Below, piece by piece: positions 12,431 through 23,476 of a stretch of DNA of 64,000 nucleotides. The position numbers were made by a program, and so were the translations under genes. Each line of letters starts with the position of its first letter. Positions within the stretch are counted from its first letter, which is position 1. The DNA comes from Ryuthela nishihirai (taxonomy: Eukaryota; Arthropoda; Arachnida; Araneae; Heptathelidae): positions 77,886,020 to 77,950,019 of the forward strand of contig JAWZYU010000008.1 of the NCBI GenBank assembly GCA_038380435.1, given 5' to 3'. Below the pieces are notes generated by a model. It saw only the letters and a list, made by a program, of their open reading frames with translations. It did not search any database and was not told the origin of the DNA.

Positions 12431-12529
12431 AATATATTATTATTATACGGTATTTTGTGTGATTTAAACAAAGACTGAGATTATAGTATTCGGACTACTA
12501 CTAATGAAACCATGTTGTCTGCTTATTAA

Positions 12530-13360
12530 TATTTCTGGATCAAGAAGAAAACAGCGCTTCAATGTGTATCATATTGGCTGTTGCTGAGAATTTATTGTAA
12601 AGCTACCCTATTGAAATGTGTACGAGTGTGGAAGAAATTGTGCAGTTTGGTGTTCCTCAAGGTTCATTTTTAGGACCACTTTTATTCTTAATATGTATAA
12701 ATGATTTATGTAAACTTGATATAATAGGAGATTTAATTGCTTTTGCTGATGATACAGCTTTATTTTATACAGCTAAAGATTTAGATTCTTTAATAAATAA
12801 TACAAATTTAGATATAATTAAAATTAGAAATTGGTTTTCAAAAAATAAATTACTTTTAAATGTAAATAAAACAAAATATATCCATTTCAAATTAAAAAGA
12901 CAATGTGATTTTCTAAATAATAAAATATTTTATCGTGCTTTGGAATGTATTCGTAAAAATTGTTCCTGTTTGTCTATTAAGGGAGTTGATTGCTTTAAAC
13001 ATTCATGTGTTTATATAGACTGTAAATTAAATTGGAAGGAACATATAGCAAATATTATTAAAAAGATAAATATTGTAATATCACGGTTATATTATATTAG
13101 ACAATTTGTAGATATTTCAACTTTAAAGATGATTAATAATTGTTGGGTTAAATCGTATTTGCAATATGGAATTACTTCTTGGGGTGGCACATATTTTACA
13201 AATATTAACAGAATAATTGTAGCTCAAAACAGAAATATAAAATGCTTATTGAAAAAAAAAATATGAAAGTGTTAAAAAATTTCACAAAGATGTTTTTTTA
13301 ACTGGCTCAATAATTTTCTTATCTACTAGATTTTCAACGTCCTCAGAATTTACTCCGTGA
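12530..13360 (+). pseudogene. Non-LTR retrotransposon RT fragment (jockey/CR1-like)
   Basis: A 216-codon open stretch at 12616-13266 holds the RT core: FGVPQGSFLGPLLFLICIND, then AFADDTALF with both catalytic aspartates, then NWFSKNKLLLNVNKTKYIHF. It resembles the broken copy at 1-1370 and is probably the same family. Upstream (12530-12615) RT-like sequence continues in shifted frames, so the copy is 5' truncated and not functional. No endonuclease domain is seen. It is intronic, antisense to the CUB gene. Confidence 0.75.
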
Positions 13361-13464
13361 ATGGTTATTCTTGGGAATATCTTGGCAGGAATAATTACTT
13401 TGCATTTATCTCTCAAAACTTCTGCTGCTTTACATTTCATTTTTTCCAGGTCCCTCCTTATCTG

Positions 13465-13681
13465 TACTGTCGCTCAAAAAAGTATCCGAACACTACGGTT
13501 GATTACAAAATTGAGAAAAAATATCTGGCAACGATTTTTTTAGAAATTAGTGAGCTGGCAACCTTCGTGTCACGTGAACGAAGGTTGCCAGATCACTAAT
13601 TTCTAAATAAATCTTTGCCAGATATTTTTTCTAAATTTTGTAATCAACCGTAGAGTTCGGATACTTTTTTGAGCGACAGTA
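13465..13681. mobile_element. Tc1-type foldback MITE, complete
   Basis: The 217 bp element is almost entirely palindromic, with two arms of about 105 bp around a loop of about 9 nt at 13570. It begins TACTGTCGCTC and ends GAGCGACAGTA, so it carries TA ends like Tc1 elements. It has no coding capacity. Related copies are at 34486-34624 (right part) and 36781-37868 (split by a LINE). Confidence 0.8.
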
Positions 13682-13796
13682 CAAGCAATTAACATTCTTC
13701 CCCCTGAACAATCACATAGAGAGGTTGCCAGATTCATGAATGTGTCAGAAACTGTAACTTCCGGACCCTTAATACGTTTTCAAGACAGTGGAACAT

Positions 13797-14442
13797 TGGG
13801 TTGGGTTGGGTTGTTTTACCTCTGAGCGGCACTTTTTTGCACACCATGGCCTAAATGGCCAGGTCACAAGGACCCCGAAGGCTCAGAGAAGGTTGGGGGA
13901 GGGGACCCACTGGAACAGCTGTTGGGAGACAGATGGTAGCCTCCCGTCAAGGCCATCCAGCGTGTTCTTTAACGTGCACAGGGTATGGCTCTCCCGAACA
14001 CGGGGCCACGGCTTAACTTCCAATCCGACGGACGGCGGCCTTTCCAAGCCCATCGGCGTCCCCTACTGACCGTGGGCAGGGCGTGGAGTTTCGCGGAGAT
14101 AAATCTCAACGCTGACCAAGCTGGAACTCGAACCTGTGAACTACAGATTACGAGCCTGGCGCGCTACCGACTGAGCCGCCCCCGCCCCACATACAATGGA
14201 CTAAATGGCCAGGTCACAAGGACCCCGAAGGCTCAGAGAAGGTTGGGGGAGGGGACCCACTGGAACAGCTGTTGGGAGACAGATGGTAGCCTCCCGTCAA
14301 GGCCATCCAGCGTGTTCTTTAACGTGCACAGCGTATGGCTCTCCCGCACACGGGGCCACGGCTTAACTTCCCATCCGACGGACGGCGGCCTTTCCAAGCC
14401 CATCGGTGTCCCCTACTGACCGTGGGCAGGGCGGGGAGTTTT
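13797..14442 (-). mobile_element. SINE-A dimer within one TSD
   Basis: In sense orientation a 5'-truncated unit lacking its tail is joined to a full unit. The whole is flanked by the 14 bp repeat AGACAGTGGAACAT (13783-13796 and 14443-14456), so it was inserted as one piece into the Tc1 pseudogene. Confidence 0.88.
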
Positions 14443-14884
14443 AGACAGTGGAACATACTAGAGATGAACGAGCAAGGGTAGACCCAGAGCAACAACAGGT
14501 CAAGATAATTGTTTCCTGTCTCTAACTGCAAGGCGCAATAGAATGACGTCAGCGCACCAACTGGCATCATGACTGCTACTACATAAAGGAAAGTATAACG
14601 ATGACGACTAATAAATAGACGATAATAATAACTGACGACTAATGAAAAAAGATTATATGCTAGAAGACCTGTAAGATGCATACCACCAACCTCAGTTCAT
14701 TCGAGGAAAAGACTGGAATGGAACAGGCAGAACCTCAATTGGACCAATGATCAACGGGGACTTGTTCTCTTTTCGGATGAATCACGATATAGCGTAAGTA
14801 GTGATTACAGGCGTCAATGCGTCTAAAGAAAGCGTCTAACTCGTTATCACCCTCTGAATATAGTAGAAATGAACCGTCTGAGAC

Positions 14885-15667
14885 GGGGCGGGGGTGGCTC
14901 AGTCGGTAGCGCGCCAGGCTCGTAATCTGTAGTTCCCAGGTTCGAGTCCCCAGCTGGGTCAGCGTTGAGATTTATCTCAGGAAAATTCCCCGCCCTGCCC
15001 ACGGTCAGTAGGGGACACCGATGGGCTTGGAAAGACCGCCGTCCGTCGGATGGGACGTTAAGCCGTGGCCCCGTGTGCGGGAGAGACATACCCTGTGCAT
15101 GTTAAAGAACACGCTGGATGGCCTTGAACGGAGGCTACCATCTGTCTCACAACAGCTGTTCCGGGGCGGGGTGGCTCAGTCGGTAGCGCGCCATGCTCGT
15201 AATCTGTAGTTCCCAGGTTCGAGTCCCAGCTGGGTCAGCGTTGAGATTTATCTCCGCAAAATTCCCCGCCCTGCCCACGGTCAGTAGGGGGCACCGATGG
15301 GCTTGGAAAGGCCGCCGTCCGTCGGATGGGACGTTAAGCCGTGGCCCCATTGCGGGAGAGCCGTACCTGTGCACTTTAAAGAACACGCTGGATGGCCTTG
15401 ACGGGAGGCTACCATCTGTCTCCCAACAGCTGTTCCAGTGGGTCCCCTCCCCCAACCTTCTCTGAGCCTTCGGGGTCCATGTGACCTGGCTATTTAGCCC
15501 ATGGTGTGCAAAAAAGTGCCGCTCAGAGGTAAAACAACCCAACCCAACAGCTGTTCCAGTGGGTCCCCTCCCCCAACCTTCTCTGAGTCTTCGGGGTCCA
15601 TGTGACCTGGTCATTTAGCCCATGGTGTGCAAAAAGTGCCGGTCAGAGGTAAAACAACAACAACAAC
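14885..15667 (+). mobile_element. SINE-A trimer within one imperfect TSD
   Basis: Three units in tandem: one cut off after CAACAGCTGTTCC (to about 15161), one full (to about 15547), and one 5'-truncated ending in a CAA repeat tail. Flanks AACCGTCTGAGAC and AACCGTTTGGGAC differ at two positions. The host is the Tc1 pseudogene. Confidence 0.8.
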
Positions 15668-16424
15668 AACCGTTTGGGACAAGTTCCTACAGCTTATGTG
15701 AGACTTTTTGTAGGTGCCATTAGGTCAAAATCAATACAAAGCTCAGATAGTGGACGAATGCCTTGAAAGTACAAATATTCATAGAAGAGATTGGCTAGTG
15801 AGGTCCCCAGACCTAAATCCCATTGAACATGCATGGGATGTTTTAGTAAGATGTGTTGAAAGTCATTAACTCCCTCCAAGGACACTACCATGAGCTAAAA
15901 AATGCTGTTATAGAGGAGTAGGATTTGTTGCCATCTGCACTCTTGGATAACCTTATTAGATATATGAAAGCTCGTTGTTCAAGTTGTATTGCTTTTCGGT
16001 GTAATCATACTCCTTACTAAATAAGTTAACTTCAGCATTTCCAGTGATCTATAATTTTTAAAATTGTAAAAATATTTCGATATATTCTTTGATTATAAAT
16101 TTATTTTCACATTTGAAAGAGTATTTCGTTCTATTCTTATTTCAAATGTAAATATTAATATATGTGATATTAAATATCCTCTGAAACTTTTGTTAACATC
16201 TAAAAAGCATTTCTTGAGGTATTTGCAGCTTTGTTCAACTTCCTTAAATTACGAGATGCAATAAATATGAGACAATCAATAAATAGAGTAAGTTGCAAAG
16301 AAAAATCCCAAAAGTATCACGAAATATATTCAATAATTAGAATAAACAAATGTGAAACAAAATATCAAGAAACATCAGATTTCTCTTTTTAATAATAATA
16401 GATACGTCTGAATAATTTGCTCAC

Positions 16425-16552
16425 CAGTCTCATTGTATATCCAGGTTCTATTAGGAAATGCCATGTGCAGTCCTCCATGTTAATGTAATTTTCAGGGAAA
16501 AATGGACTGTTGACCTCCCCGTTGCGAGTTCTGATTTCGTAATTGCATTTGC
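16425..16552 (-). CDS. CUB domain IV, first-half exon
   Basis: This 128 bp exon reads from split Gly through KCNYEIRTRNGEVNSPFFP to CTW and TMRL. The acceptor is TTTAGTAG/GC and the donor CTG/GTGAGC. SPFFP replaces the commoner SPNYP strand. It starts with GC AAA TGY like the first half of CUB I, which sets these two apart from the GNC-type starts of II, III and V. Confidence 0.85.
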
Positions 16553-16950
16553 CTACTAAAAAGAAAAAGAGCAAAATTTAGCTGAAACATTTTAATGAAT
16601 TAAAGGTTAAAGGAAAAGTAACAAAATACAATCTCCGTGTCAAACAAGACATCTACACCAGATTCTTTCAAAAACCACTCTATTACATATTATACAAATG
16701 CTACTGGGCCAACAGTAGATTTTGTAATTCTTTTTTCTTTTTTCATTAGTTTTCAACTTTTTTCATTTTCTTTTTTCCTGCTATATTAACATGTTGCATG
16801 ATATAGTTTAAATTTGTTGTAATTGCTGCGAAATTGGGAGACGAATAATTTCCAGATTATTAATTAGAAATGAACTCTTTTTGGTTACAAGGATTGATGT
16901 TTGTAAAATTGTTATAAAAATTGTCTTTTTGGTTATAAGTAGTAGTAGCA

Positions 16951-16993
16951 GTAATAATAATAATAATAATATTAATAATAATAATAATAAATT
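16951..16993. repeat. AAT trinucleotide run
   Basis: Near-pure AAT/ATT repeat at the tail end of a decayed SINE-B. Confidence 0.85.
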
Positions 16994-17116
16994 ATTACTC
17001 AAGCAGCTTCTTGACACAGAACTCTAACAGGAGCCTATCAGTTTAATACGACATAGTAGAAGGTCTCTTATTGGGGCTCTATGGTCTAAGGCCACGTCCG
17101 CCCCCCTAGAAAAAAT

Positions 17117-17162
17117 ATTGGGGGTGGGAGCGGGTTCCGAAGAACCCGCTCCCACCCCCAAT
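17117..17162. repeat. Perfect 21 bp stem hairpin with CGAA loop
   Basis: Arms 17117-17137 and 17142-17162 are perfect inverse copies; the core GGGGGTGGGAGCGGG is GC-rich in an AT-rich region. Function unknown. Confidence 0.9.
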
Positions 17163-17334
17163 AATGTTCCCAATTCGTGCTCTCCGTCTTCGGACACTAC
17201 ACGAGACTGAAGGTCTATGAAGTTGTCGTGATCTCAACAACAACAACAAAAAAAAAAACCCACAAAAATCCGTACGTTACCCGGGACTCGAACCCAAGTC
17301 CCTTTCATTAGTGGCCCAGACGCCGCTAACCACT

Positions 17335-18217
17335 GATATCTCTTGAATTTTGGGAGTAAAATTCTACGAGAATGATTCAATAAACACCCTCAGTTGTTGA
17401 CCTAGATTTCGATAATTTTTCAAAAATTCTCTTTGATAAATTACAATTGCTTCTTGAGCTTCTGCCAACTACAGAAGGGAAGAAATTATTCAAAGTACTT
17501 GAGAAAATTTCGTGACAATGATTTATCAAGGGTTATTTTCGAATAACTGATTAAACCTGAAAAAATAGTAAGTCCCAAGAGGCTTCCAAATTATGCCAAA
17601 GCCATATTATGGGGCCTTTGTTTATCATTACATTGATAAACATGGGTCTCACTGAATAAAAATAACATGGTTAGATTGCTAAACATGGGTTTGTTATCAT
17701 TACATTGACAAACATTGATAATCGTGGGTTAGTCCTAATAGTCCCACAGTGGCTCATATCATAACTTGCTCGCAAAAAAACCTTTTTAATAATTCAATAT
17801 AGCTCTCTTAGATCAGCATCGTAGATTTCATGGCTGTATACACAAGCGCAGTCATGTTTCCTGTTATTTTGAAATATGTCCTTTTTTTCTATTTTGAATC
17901 TACATCACGTTAACGTGAAATTTGTTCCATTAAACGCATAAGGTATCTTTGTAATGATTTTTATTTTTTGTTTTTTATTTGCATTTTTACCTTGACGATC
18001 CCTTGACATTTTACCTCTTTGACGATTAGAGTCGTACTGGTCTGATCAATATGAAATTGGGTTTGGTCGTATCTTTTCATTTTCGCATGTTCTTTGTTTT
18101 TTAGATACTACAGAATTTCATTATAGTATCACAAATACTTCAGACCTCTTTTGGGAAACTGTCGAGCAAGTGCTCAGCTGTTTTTAATAATTTTACAGTA
18201 AAAAAATATTCACTTAT
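17335..18217. other. No feature recognised
   Basis: AT-rich intron sequence with no repeat from this window and no open frame of note. Confidence 0.5.
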
Positions 18218-18230
18218 CAGAAAGTTCAAA

Positions 18231-18623
18231 AGGGGGCGGGGGTGGCTCAGTCGGTAGCGCGCCAGGCTCGTAATCTGTAGTTCCCAGGTTCGAGTCCCAG
18301 CTGAGTCAGCGTTGAGATTTATCTCCGCAAAATTCCCCGCCCTGCCCACGGTCAGTAGGGGACACCGATGGGCTTGGAAAGGCCGCCGTCCGTCGGATGG
18401 GACGTTAAGCCGTGGCCCCGTGTGCGGGGGAGAGGTAAAATAACCCTGTGCACGTTAAAGAACACGCTGGATGGCCTTGACGGGAGGCTACCATCTGTCT
18501 CCCAATAGCTGTTCCAGTGGGTCCCCTCCCCCAACCTTCTCTGAGCCTTCGGGGTCCATGTGACCTGGCCATTTAGCCCATGGTGTGCAAAAAAGTGCCG
18601 CTCAGAGGTAAAACAACCCAACC
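18231..18623 (+). mobile_element. SINE-A, full length with TSD
   Basis: Full copy flanked by CAGAAAGTTCAAA (18218-18230 and 18624-18636). The middle carries a small change where GGTAAAATAACC replaces part of the usual GAGAGCCATACC. Confidence 0.92.
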
Positions 18624-18652
18624 CAGAAAGTTCAAATGTTGCTCCCATGTCT

Positions 18653-19010
18653 AGGGGGACGGACGTGGACTTAGACCATACCGCACCTGGCTTTTAATAT
18701 ACAGTTTCCAGGTTGAAGTCACACCTGAGCCAGCGTTCAGATGTATATTCCAAAATTCACTACCCTATCCTCGGTCAGTAGAGGACAACGATGAACTTGG
18801 AAAGGCGGCTGTCCATGGGATGGTACATAAAGCCGTGGTCTCCTTTGGAGAAACCATAACCTGTGCACTTTGAAGAATACGCTGGATGGCCTTGATGGAA
18901 CGCTACCATATGTCTTCTAATAGCTGTTCAGGGGTCCCTTAACCCTAATCTTTTCTCAGCCTTTGAGGCCCTTGTGACCTGGCCATAAGAGGTAAAATAA
19001 CCCAACCCAA
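18653..19010 (+). mobile_element. SINE-A, old copy with TSD
   Basis: Strongly diverged copy with an internal deletion near its 3' end, still ending in CCCAACCCAA. Flanks CTCCCATGTCT and CTCCCATATCT are the remnant TSD. Confidence 0.8.
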
Positions 19011-19021
19011 CTCCCATATCT

Positions 19022-20274
19022 CGTATGTATAATAATCTTAACTAGTATAGTAATTGTCGAGAATGTCCATATTAAACAGCATTTCCATTTCCTCAAGATG
19101 CTACTACAAAAGACATTTAGTTAAAAAGCAAATTCCACGAAACGATTCATGTTCCTAACTTTATTTCACATAAAGAATGGAGCAGCAAGTCTCTCTCAGT
19201 TTCTTGTCCTATCGTGGCTTATTACAATTAACCACTAAATCCAGTAAGAAGCAAGATGCGACGACTGAGAACACATAAAGGGACGAGGAAACTGGAAATT
19301 TCTCAGAAGATTAAGTGTACATGAGGTTGTGCAGTCACTACATTAACTCAATAGATTTAATGATAAAAAAAAATCACCATTTTGAATCAAACATATTTTA
19401 TCTCCATTTCTCCATTCGTAGCTTCATTGTTCGAAATTTCTAATCGAGAAAGTCAGCAACCGTTGTCAGATTCCCAAAGATATTATGATATTAAGCACCC
19501 CATTGTAGATAAAAAAAAAACTGATATTTTCACCCAATATGGGGTAATGCAGGGGAAAACAGCTGGCGAAATGTAGGGCCATTCTGTCAAGTATCTCGGA
19601 AATTGCAGCGGACCAAAATATGTCGAAAAAGAAATAACACTTATGATAATTTGCGTAGAGACGAAGAAATGGGCTTAGAGAGAGCGAAAATCCTATAGTC
19701 ATATACTAAATTTCAAACTTGTCTATCTGCTTTGAAATCCAAAACACTTCTCTCTGTATAATTTTGATATTTCAATAACATGTTTTATGTCCGGTGCTAA
19801 AAATTAAAAAAAAATGTAAATTCTCATTTCATATCATCATCATCATCCTCAAGCAGCCATGGGCTACGGAGGTCCAACCAGACCGTGCAATTTAGTTCTC
19901 CAAGCAAGTCTATCCTTTTTCCTTTTCTGTTTGGTGGAATATTTTCTTATATTAGCACTTGGGAAAGTCATCTAAATTCTTGGAGCGTTCCTGCAACTGA
20001 ACTCTCGGACCCCTCCAAAGCAAAATTCTCGGACACCACCGAAAGTAATAATGGCTTCGTGCCTGCTAGAACACATGTGGGTATGGCTTCATTTCATTGG
20101 CTGTTGCTTTCTATGTTCTTCAGATATTCCCGATCCATTCTTTATCTGAAACGGACTATAGAAAGAATATCTTTTATATATAAAAACACCGGCAATAAAT
20201 TGGTAATATCAATTGTGATGAACCTTTCAGTATAAGAGTGAAAATGAAGCAAATTCAGATTTCCTGCAATGTAG
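19022..20274. other. Intron, only a LINE stub
   Basis: Apart from the LINE 3' stub at 19834-19916, nothing is recognised. Confidence 0.5.
19834..19916 (-). mobile_element. Very short 3' stub of the RTE-like LINE
   Basis: About 80 bp match the extreme 3' end of the LINE at 2419, including the ATCATCATC tail and the CTCAAGCAGCC start of its 3' terminus. The match stops abruptly at 19916. This is a strongly 5'-truncated insertion, showing that the family retroposes from its GAT-repeat tail. Confidence 0.75.
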
Positions 20275-20466
20275 TGTCCGAGTGGTTAGCACGCTTGGCT
20301 ATTGATCTAAGGGACCGGGTTCGAGCCCCGGATAAGGCATGGATGTGTGTGTCGTTTTTCTGCTGAGGTCCTGCCATCCTCACAGATCTTCTACTATGGC
20401 ATATAAACTGACAGGCTCCTGTCAGACCTCTGTGGCAAGCAGCTGCTTGAGGGGGTATTTATTTAT
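20275..20466 (+). mobile_element. SINE-B
   Basis: Full copy from GTGTCCGAGTGG to a TATTTATTTATT tail; one base is missing near the B box (GGGACCGGGTTCGAGCC). Confidence 0.85.
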
Positions 20467-20857
20467 TATTTTTTTTAGTGTAACTTGTATGATTAACTCT
20501 GATATACTGTATATATTTTATATATGCATATTAATATGCACTATGGATAGCCTTCTAATTAATTACTTGTTATTAACAAATACAAACAAATGCCTGCATA
20601 TGTGTAGAGCATTTTATTCATACTGTATTTCCACTGTACAGAGCTACAAGTTTCATGGTGAAAAAGTTCGATTTATATATGATTAATGTATTTACAAACT
20701 CTCCTGATTTAAATTTAAAATAGCACGGGAATAATTATTTTTGAATTGTCAATATCAGTTATATGTTTTGGTATCACTGCTCTTATCTAAACTGAGTTCA
20801 ACGTGTGACCAGTCCCCAATGAAAAACATTTAAACAAGCATTTTATTCAGATGCAGT

Positions 20858-21897
20858 TACAGTACTCTGCGAATTAGTTGGGACAAGCGAAGCCTGGAGA
20901 ACCTCTTCGATCCGGCCACATCCAGCAATCCCCCAAACACCCACCCAAGGTCATGTTTTGCGGATGTTTCACAGCTTCCGGGCCACAGACGCTTCATTCC
21001 ATTGAAGGAATGATGGATAGCAAAAAGTACATAGGCGTTCTGGAGGCGAAAATGGTCCCAACACTGCAGAAGCTGTTTCCTAAAGGCTATGGGGTATTTC
21101 AACAGGATCTGGCTCCATGCCACAATTCTAAGCTTGCTAAGAGCTTCTTTACCCAGCAACATTTGAAGGTATTGGAGTGGCCAGGAAATTCACCCGATCT
21201 AAACCCATTGAAAATTTGTGGGCCATTATTAAAGCGCGCATATATAAGATGGATTGCACGACGAAAACCAAATGATAGAAAGTGTCATGAAAGCGTGATA
21301 CCACGACCCTGAAGAGAAGGAGATGTGTGGAAAGCTAGTGGCATCAATGGTTGAGAGGGTGAAAGAGTGTTGGGTTGGGTTGTTTTACCTCTGAGCGGCA
21401 CTTTTTTGCACACCATTTGCTAAATGGCCAGGTCACATGGACCCCGAAGGCTCAGAGAAGGTTGGGGGAGGGTACCCACTGGAACAGCTGTTGGGAGACA
21501 GATGGTAGCCTCCCGTCAAGGCCATCCAGCGTGTTCTTTAACGTGCACAGGGTATGGCACTCCCGTACACGGGGCCACGGCTTAACGTCCCATCCGACGG
21601 ACGGCGGCCTTTCCAAGCCCATCGGTGTTCCCTACTGACCGTGGGCAGGGCGGGGGAATTTTGCGGAGATAAATCTCAGCGCTGACCCAGCTGGGACTCG
21701 AACCTGGGAACTACAGATTACGAGCCTGGCGCGCTACCGACTGAGTCACCCCCGCCCCAGAGGGTGAAAGAAGTAATTAAAGCTAAGGAGGGTAACATTC
21801 ACTATTAACTATGTACACTATTAAACAAATAAATATTTTAGTTGTGTCTTTGTTACTGCATTTTCTTATTGTCCCAACTAATTTGCACAGTACTGTA
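20858..21897 (+). mobile_element. Internally deleted Tc1/mariner element with TIRs
   Basis: Terminal inverted repeats of 25 bp (20860-20884 and 21871-21895, two mismatches) begin CAGTACT and are flanked by TA on both sides, the target duplicated by Tc1/mariner elements. Only the C-terminal transposase part is left: FQQDLAPCHNSK (second Asp) near 21100 and WPGNSPDLNP near 21180. A SINE-A copy at 21367-21758 is inserted near its right end. Without the SINE the element is about 650 bp, so it is a non-autonomous deletion derivative. Confidence 0.85.
21367..21758 (-). mobile_element. SINE-A, full length with TSD
   Basis: Inserted in the Tc1/mariner relic at 20858-21897. TSD AGAGGGTGAAAGA at 21354-21366 and 21759-21771. 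Confidence 0.93.
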
Positions 21898-22809
21898 AAT
21901 AATATATAATTAGAACATACATAAAAGTATTTACAACAGCAAAAATACAATGAAATGCAAAAATAAATAAAAATAAATTAGAGGGACATGACAATACCCA
22001 TAAGTACTACATATTTAATATCCATAAGAATATGAAAATGCTGATTAATTTTATCTTTCTTTCTAGTAATTTTTCAAATTTTTCCGAAAAAATCTTCAAT
22101 TTAGCAGAAAGCTTCTGAATATGAGCGACTGAGCCTTTTATTTTCTCAAACGCCGAGTATATCGACAAATGCATTTGTGAGAGAACAATGAGCTAAAGCA
22201 CACACGGAGCTAAAGGGAAATCCGTCAGGATTGTCTTTGGTAAGCTATAAGCGGAGAAATAAAGTCTTATGCACTTTATATAAACATGGACTGTTACAAT
22301 TTAAATTTTCGAGATGACCGAAATTTAATGGAATTTGAAAAATATTGTAAATTAGGCAGTTTCCCGCTTAGACCTTTATACATAATTAGAATGCTAAATT
22401 TTTTCTACTCTTAACAGTTATATAATGATTATAATAGTAGATTTATTGGCTTAAGGGATGTAATTCCAATCGGGGAAAAAGGAATTATGCAAAAACACTT
22501 TTGCTTTACTGGCCCAAAGATTTTTAATTTATTACCTTAACTAGATGAACTGCAGCGACGCTGACCTCATTTTTAATCTGTATATTTTTATTTTCACTGC
22601 AGTAGAGGTAACTGCACCCTACCCCTCCCCACACACACATACTCGCGCGCTGTCATAGCCAGTGACTTAATTTCTACCTTAACAATCGAAATATTTATAT
22701 CCATTACAACAGATTACGCTGCCCTGTGGATCTCGTGATATTTTACCGCATGTCCTAATTTTCTGCACAGCATCCCCCTTGTGCCTGGTGATTGGTTTAA
22801 AAAGCAGGT

Positions 22810-23115
22810 TCATACTTGGCCCGTGGCTTCGTTTCTACACAAATTGTCACAGCTCAGGTCTCGCCTGTTATCTGCATATTCTGCTTTTATTGCACTAAAA
22901 TTTAGTTTTGTGAGTATCCTCCCCTTTCGATATTTTAGCAGTTCCAGCACGTAGAATTTCCTCTTGTTGCGAAGGTCATTGCTGACCCAGCGGGGGCTTT
23001 CATAATCCTTGGCTTCGTCGCAAACAATCGAGATTTTTTTTCCGGCAGATTTGGTATTCGGCGGCTCCCTACGTAATTGATCAAAACGTTCCAAATTTCG
23101 TAGAGGCGTTCTCAC
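22810..23115 (-). CDS. Unrecognised 101-codon ORF
   Basis: I do not recognise it. The frame is open for 101 codons with a fairly charged composition (SAGKKISIVCDEAKDYESPR, NKRKFYVLELLKYRKGR). It lies in the 9.2 kb intron between CUB III and CUB IV and is not part of any repeat in this window. It could be a fragment of a transposon gene or chance. No splice or start context supports a gene. Confidence 0.2.
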   Translation of the reverse strand: MRTPLRNLERFDQLRREPPNTKSAGKKISIVCDEAKDYESPRWVSNDLRNKRKFYVLELLKYRKGRILTKLNFSAIKAEYADNRRDLSCDNLCRNEATGQV

Positions 23116-23221
23116 TGCTTGATCCAGTGTTGGGTTAAAAAATCAGGTCCGTAACTGAAATGGAACGCCTTAAAATAATAATGTCTTTGGAAATGTGAAG
23201 AATCTGGCAACGGCAGCAGAT

Positions 23222-23476
23222 TTAAATGCCATTATAAACTCTTAGGTTCATAGTTAGGGAGAAGTAAATGGCAACAATAAATTTGATAGCGATTAAAATC
23301 TCCTGTAGGAATAGTACGGTAAATATATTTGCTTCTAGCAAGTCCCATTTTCGGATTTTCGACTTGACATTTGGCACTGCACTCTGGCCCACAACCAGAA
23401 ACATACGTTGAAAATTTGAAGCTTCTACCGTGATGTCCCGAGGAGTTATGGCTGCTATAGGCACACTCAAACACAT
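23222..23476 (-). CDS. Two overlapping unrecognised ORFs, one Cys-rich
   Basis: Two frames are open on the minus strand over the same 255 bp. One is cysteine-rich, with YVSGCGPECSAKCQVENPK in the middle and YCCHLLLPNY near its end. Neither matches a family I know. This is more likely an old transposon piece than a host exon. Confidence 0.15.
   Translation of the reverse strand: MCLSVPIAAITPRDITVEASNFQRMFLVVGQSAVPNVKSKIRKWDLLEANIFTVLFLQEILIAIKFIVAIYFSLTMNLRVYNGI

Larger units (their letters stand above)
13683..16020 (+). pseudogene. Tc1-like transposase pseudogene split by SINE-A multimers
   Basis: Transposase blocks appear in order. They are the HTH part VARFMNVSETVTSGPLIRFQ (13715-13790), GRPRATTGQDNCFLSLTARR (about 14475-14535), the first catalytic Asp block LFSDESRYSVSSDYRRQ (about 14770-14820), and RSPDLNPIEHAWDVL (about 15800-15850) with the Glu of DDE. 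The C-terminal end HTPY and stop are at 16008-16020. A SINE-A dimer (13797-14442) and trimer (14885-15667) interrupt it. The foldback MITE at 13465-13681 abuts its left side. Clearly inactive. Confidence 0.75.
16951..17334 (-). mobile_element. SINE-B, old, with unrelated hairpin insert
   Basis: SINE-B 3' part at about 16995-17090 (after an AAT-repeat tail) and head at about 17280-17334 are separated by about 190 bp of foreign sequence, including the 21 bp-stem hairpin at 17117-17162. Confidence 0.6.

Noticed and set aside
16808..17017. Leu-rich signal-peptide-like ORF on the minus strand
   Set aside because: Its leucine run is an AAT/ATT-type trinucleotide repeat at a SINE tail.
21375..21638. 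87-codon ORF beginning MGCFTSERHFFAHHG as a host gene family
   Set aside because: It is the antisense strand of SINE-A, occurs at the same SINE position in many copies and has no gene context.
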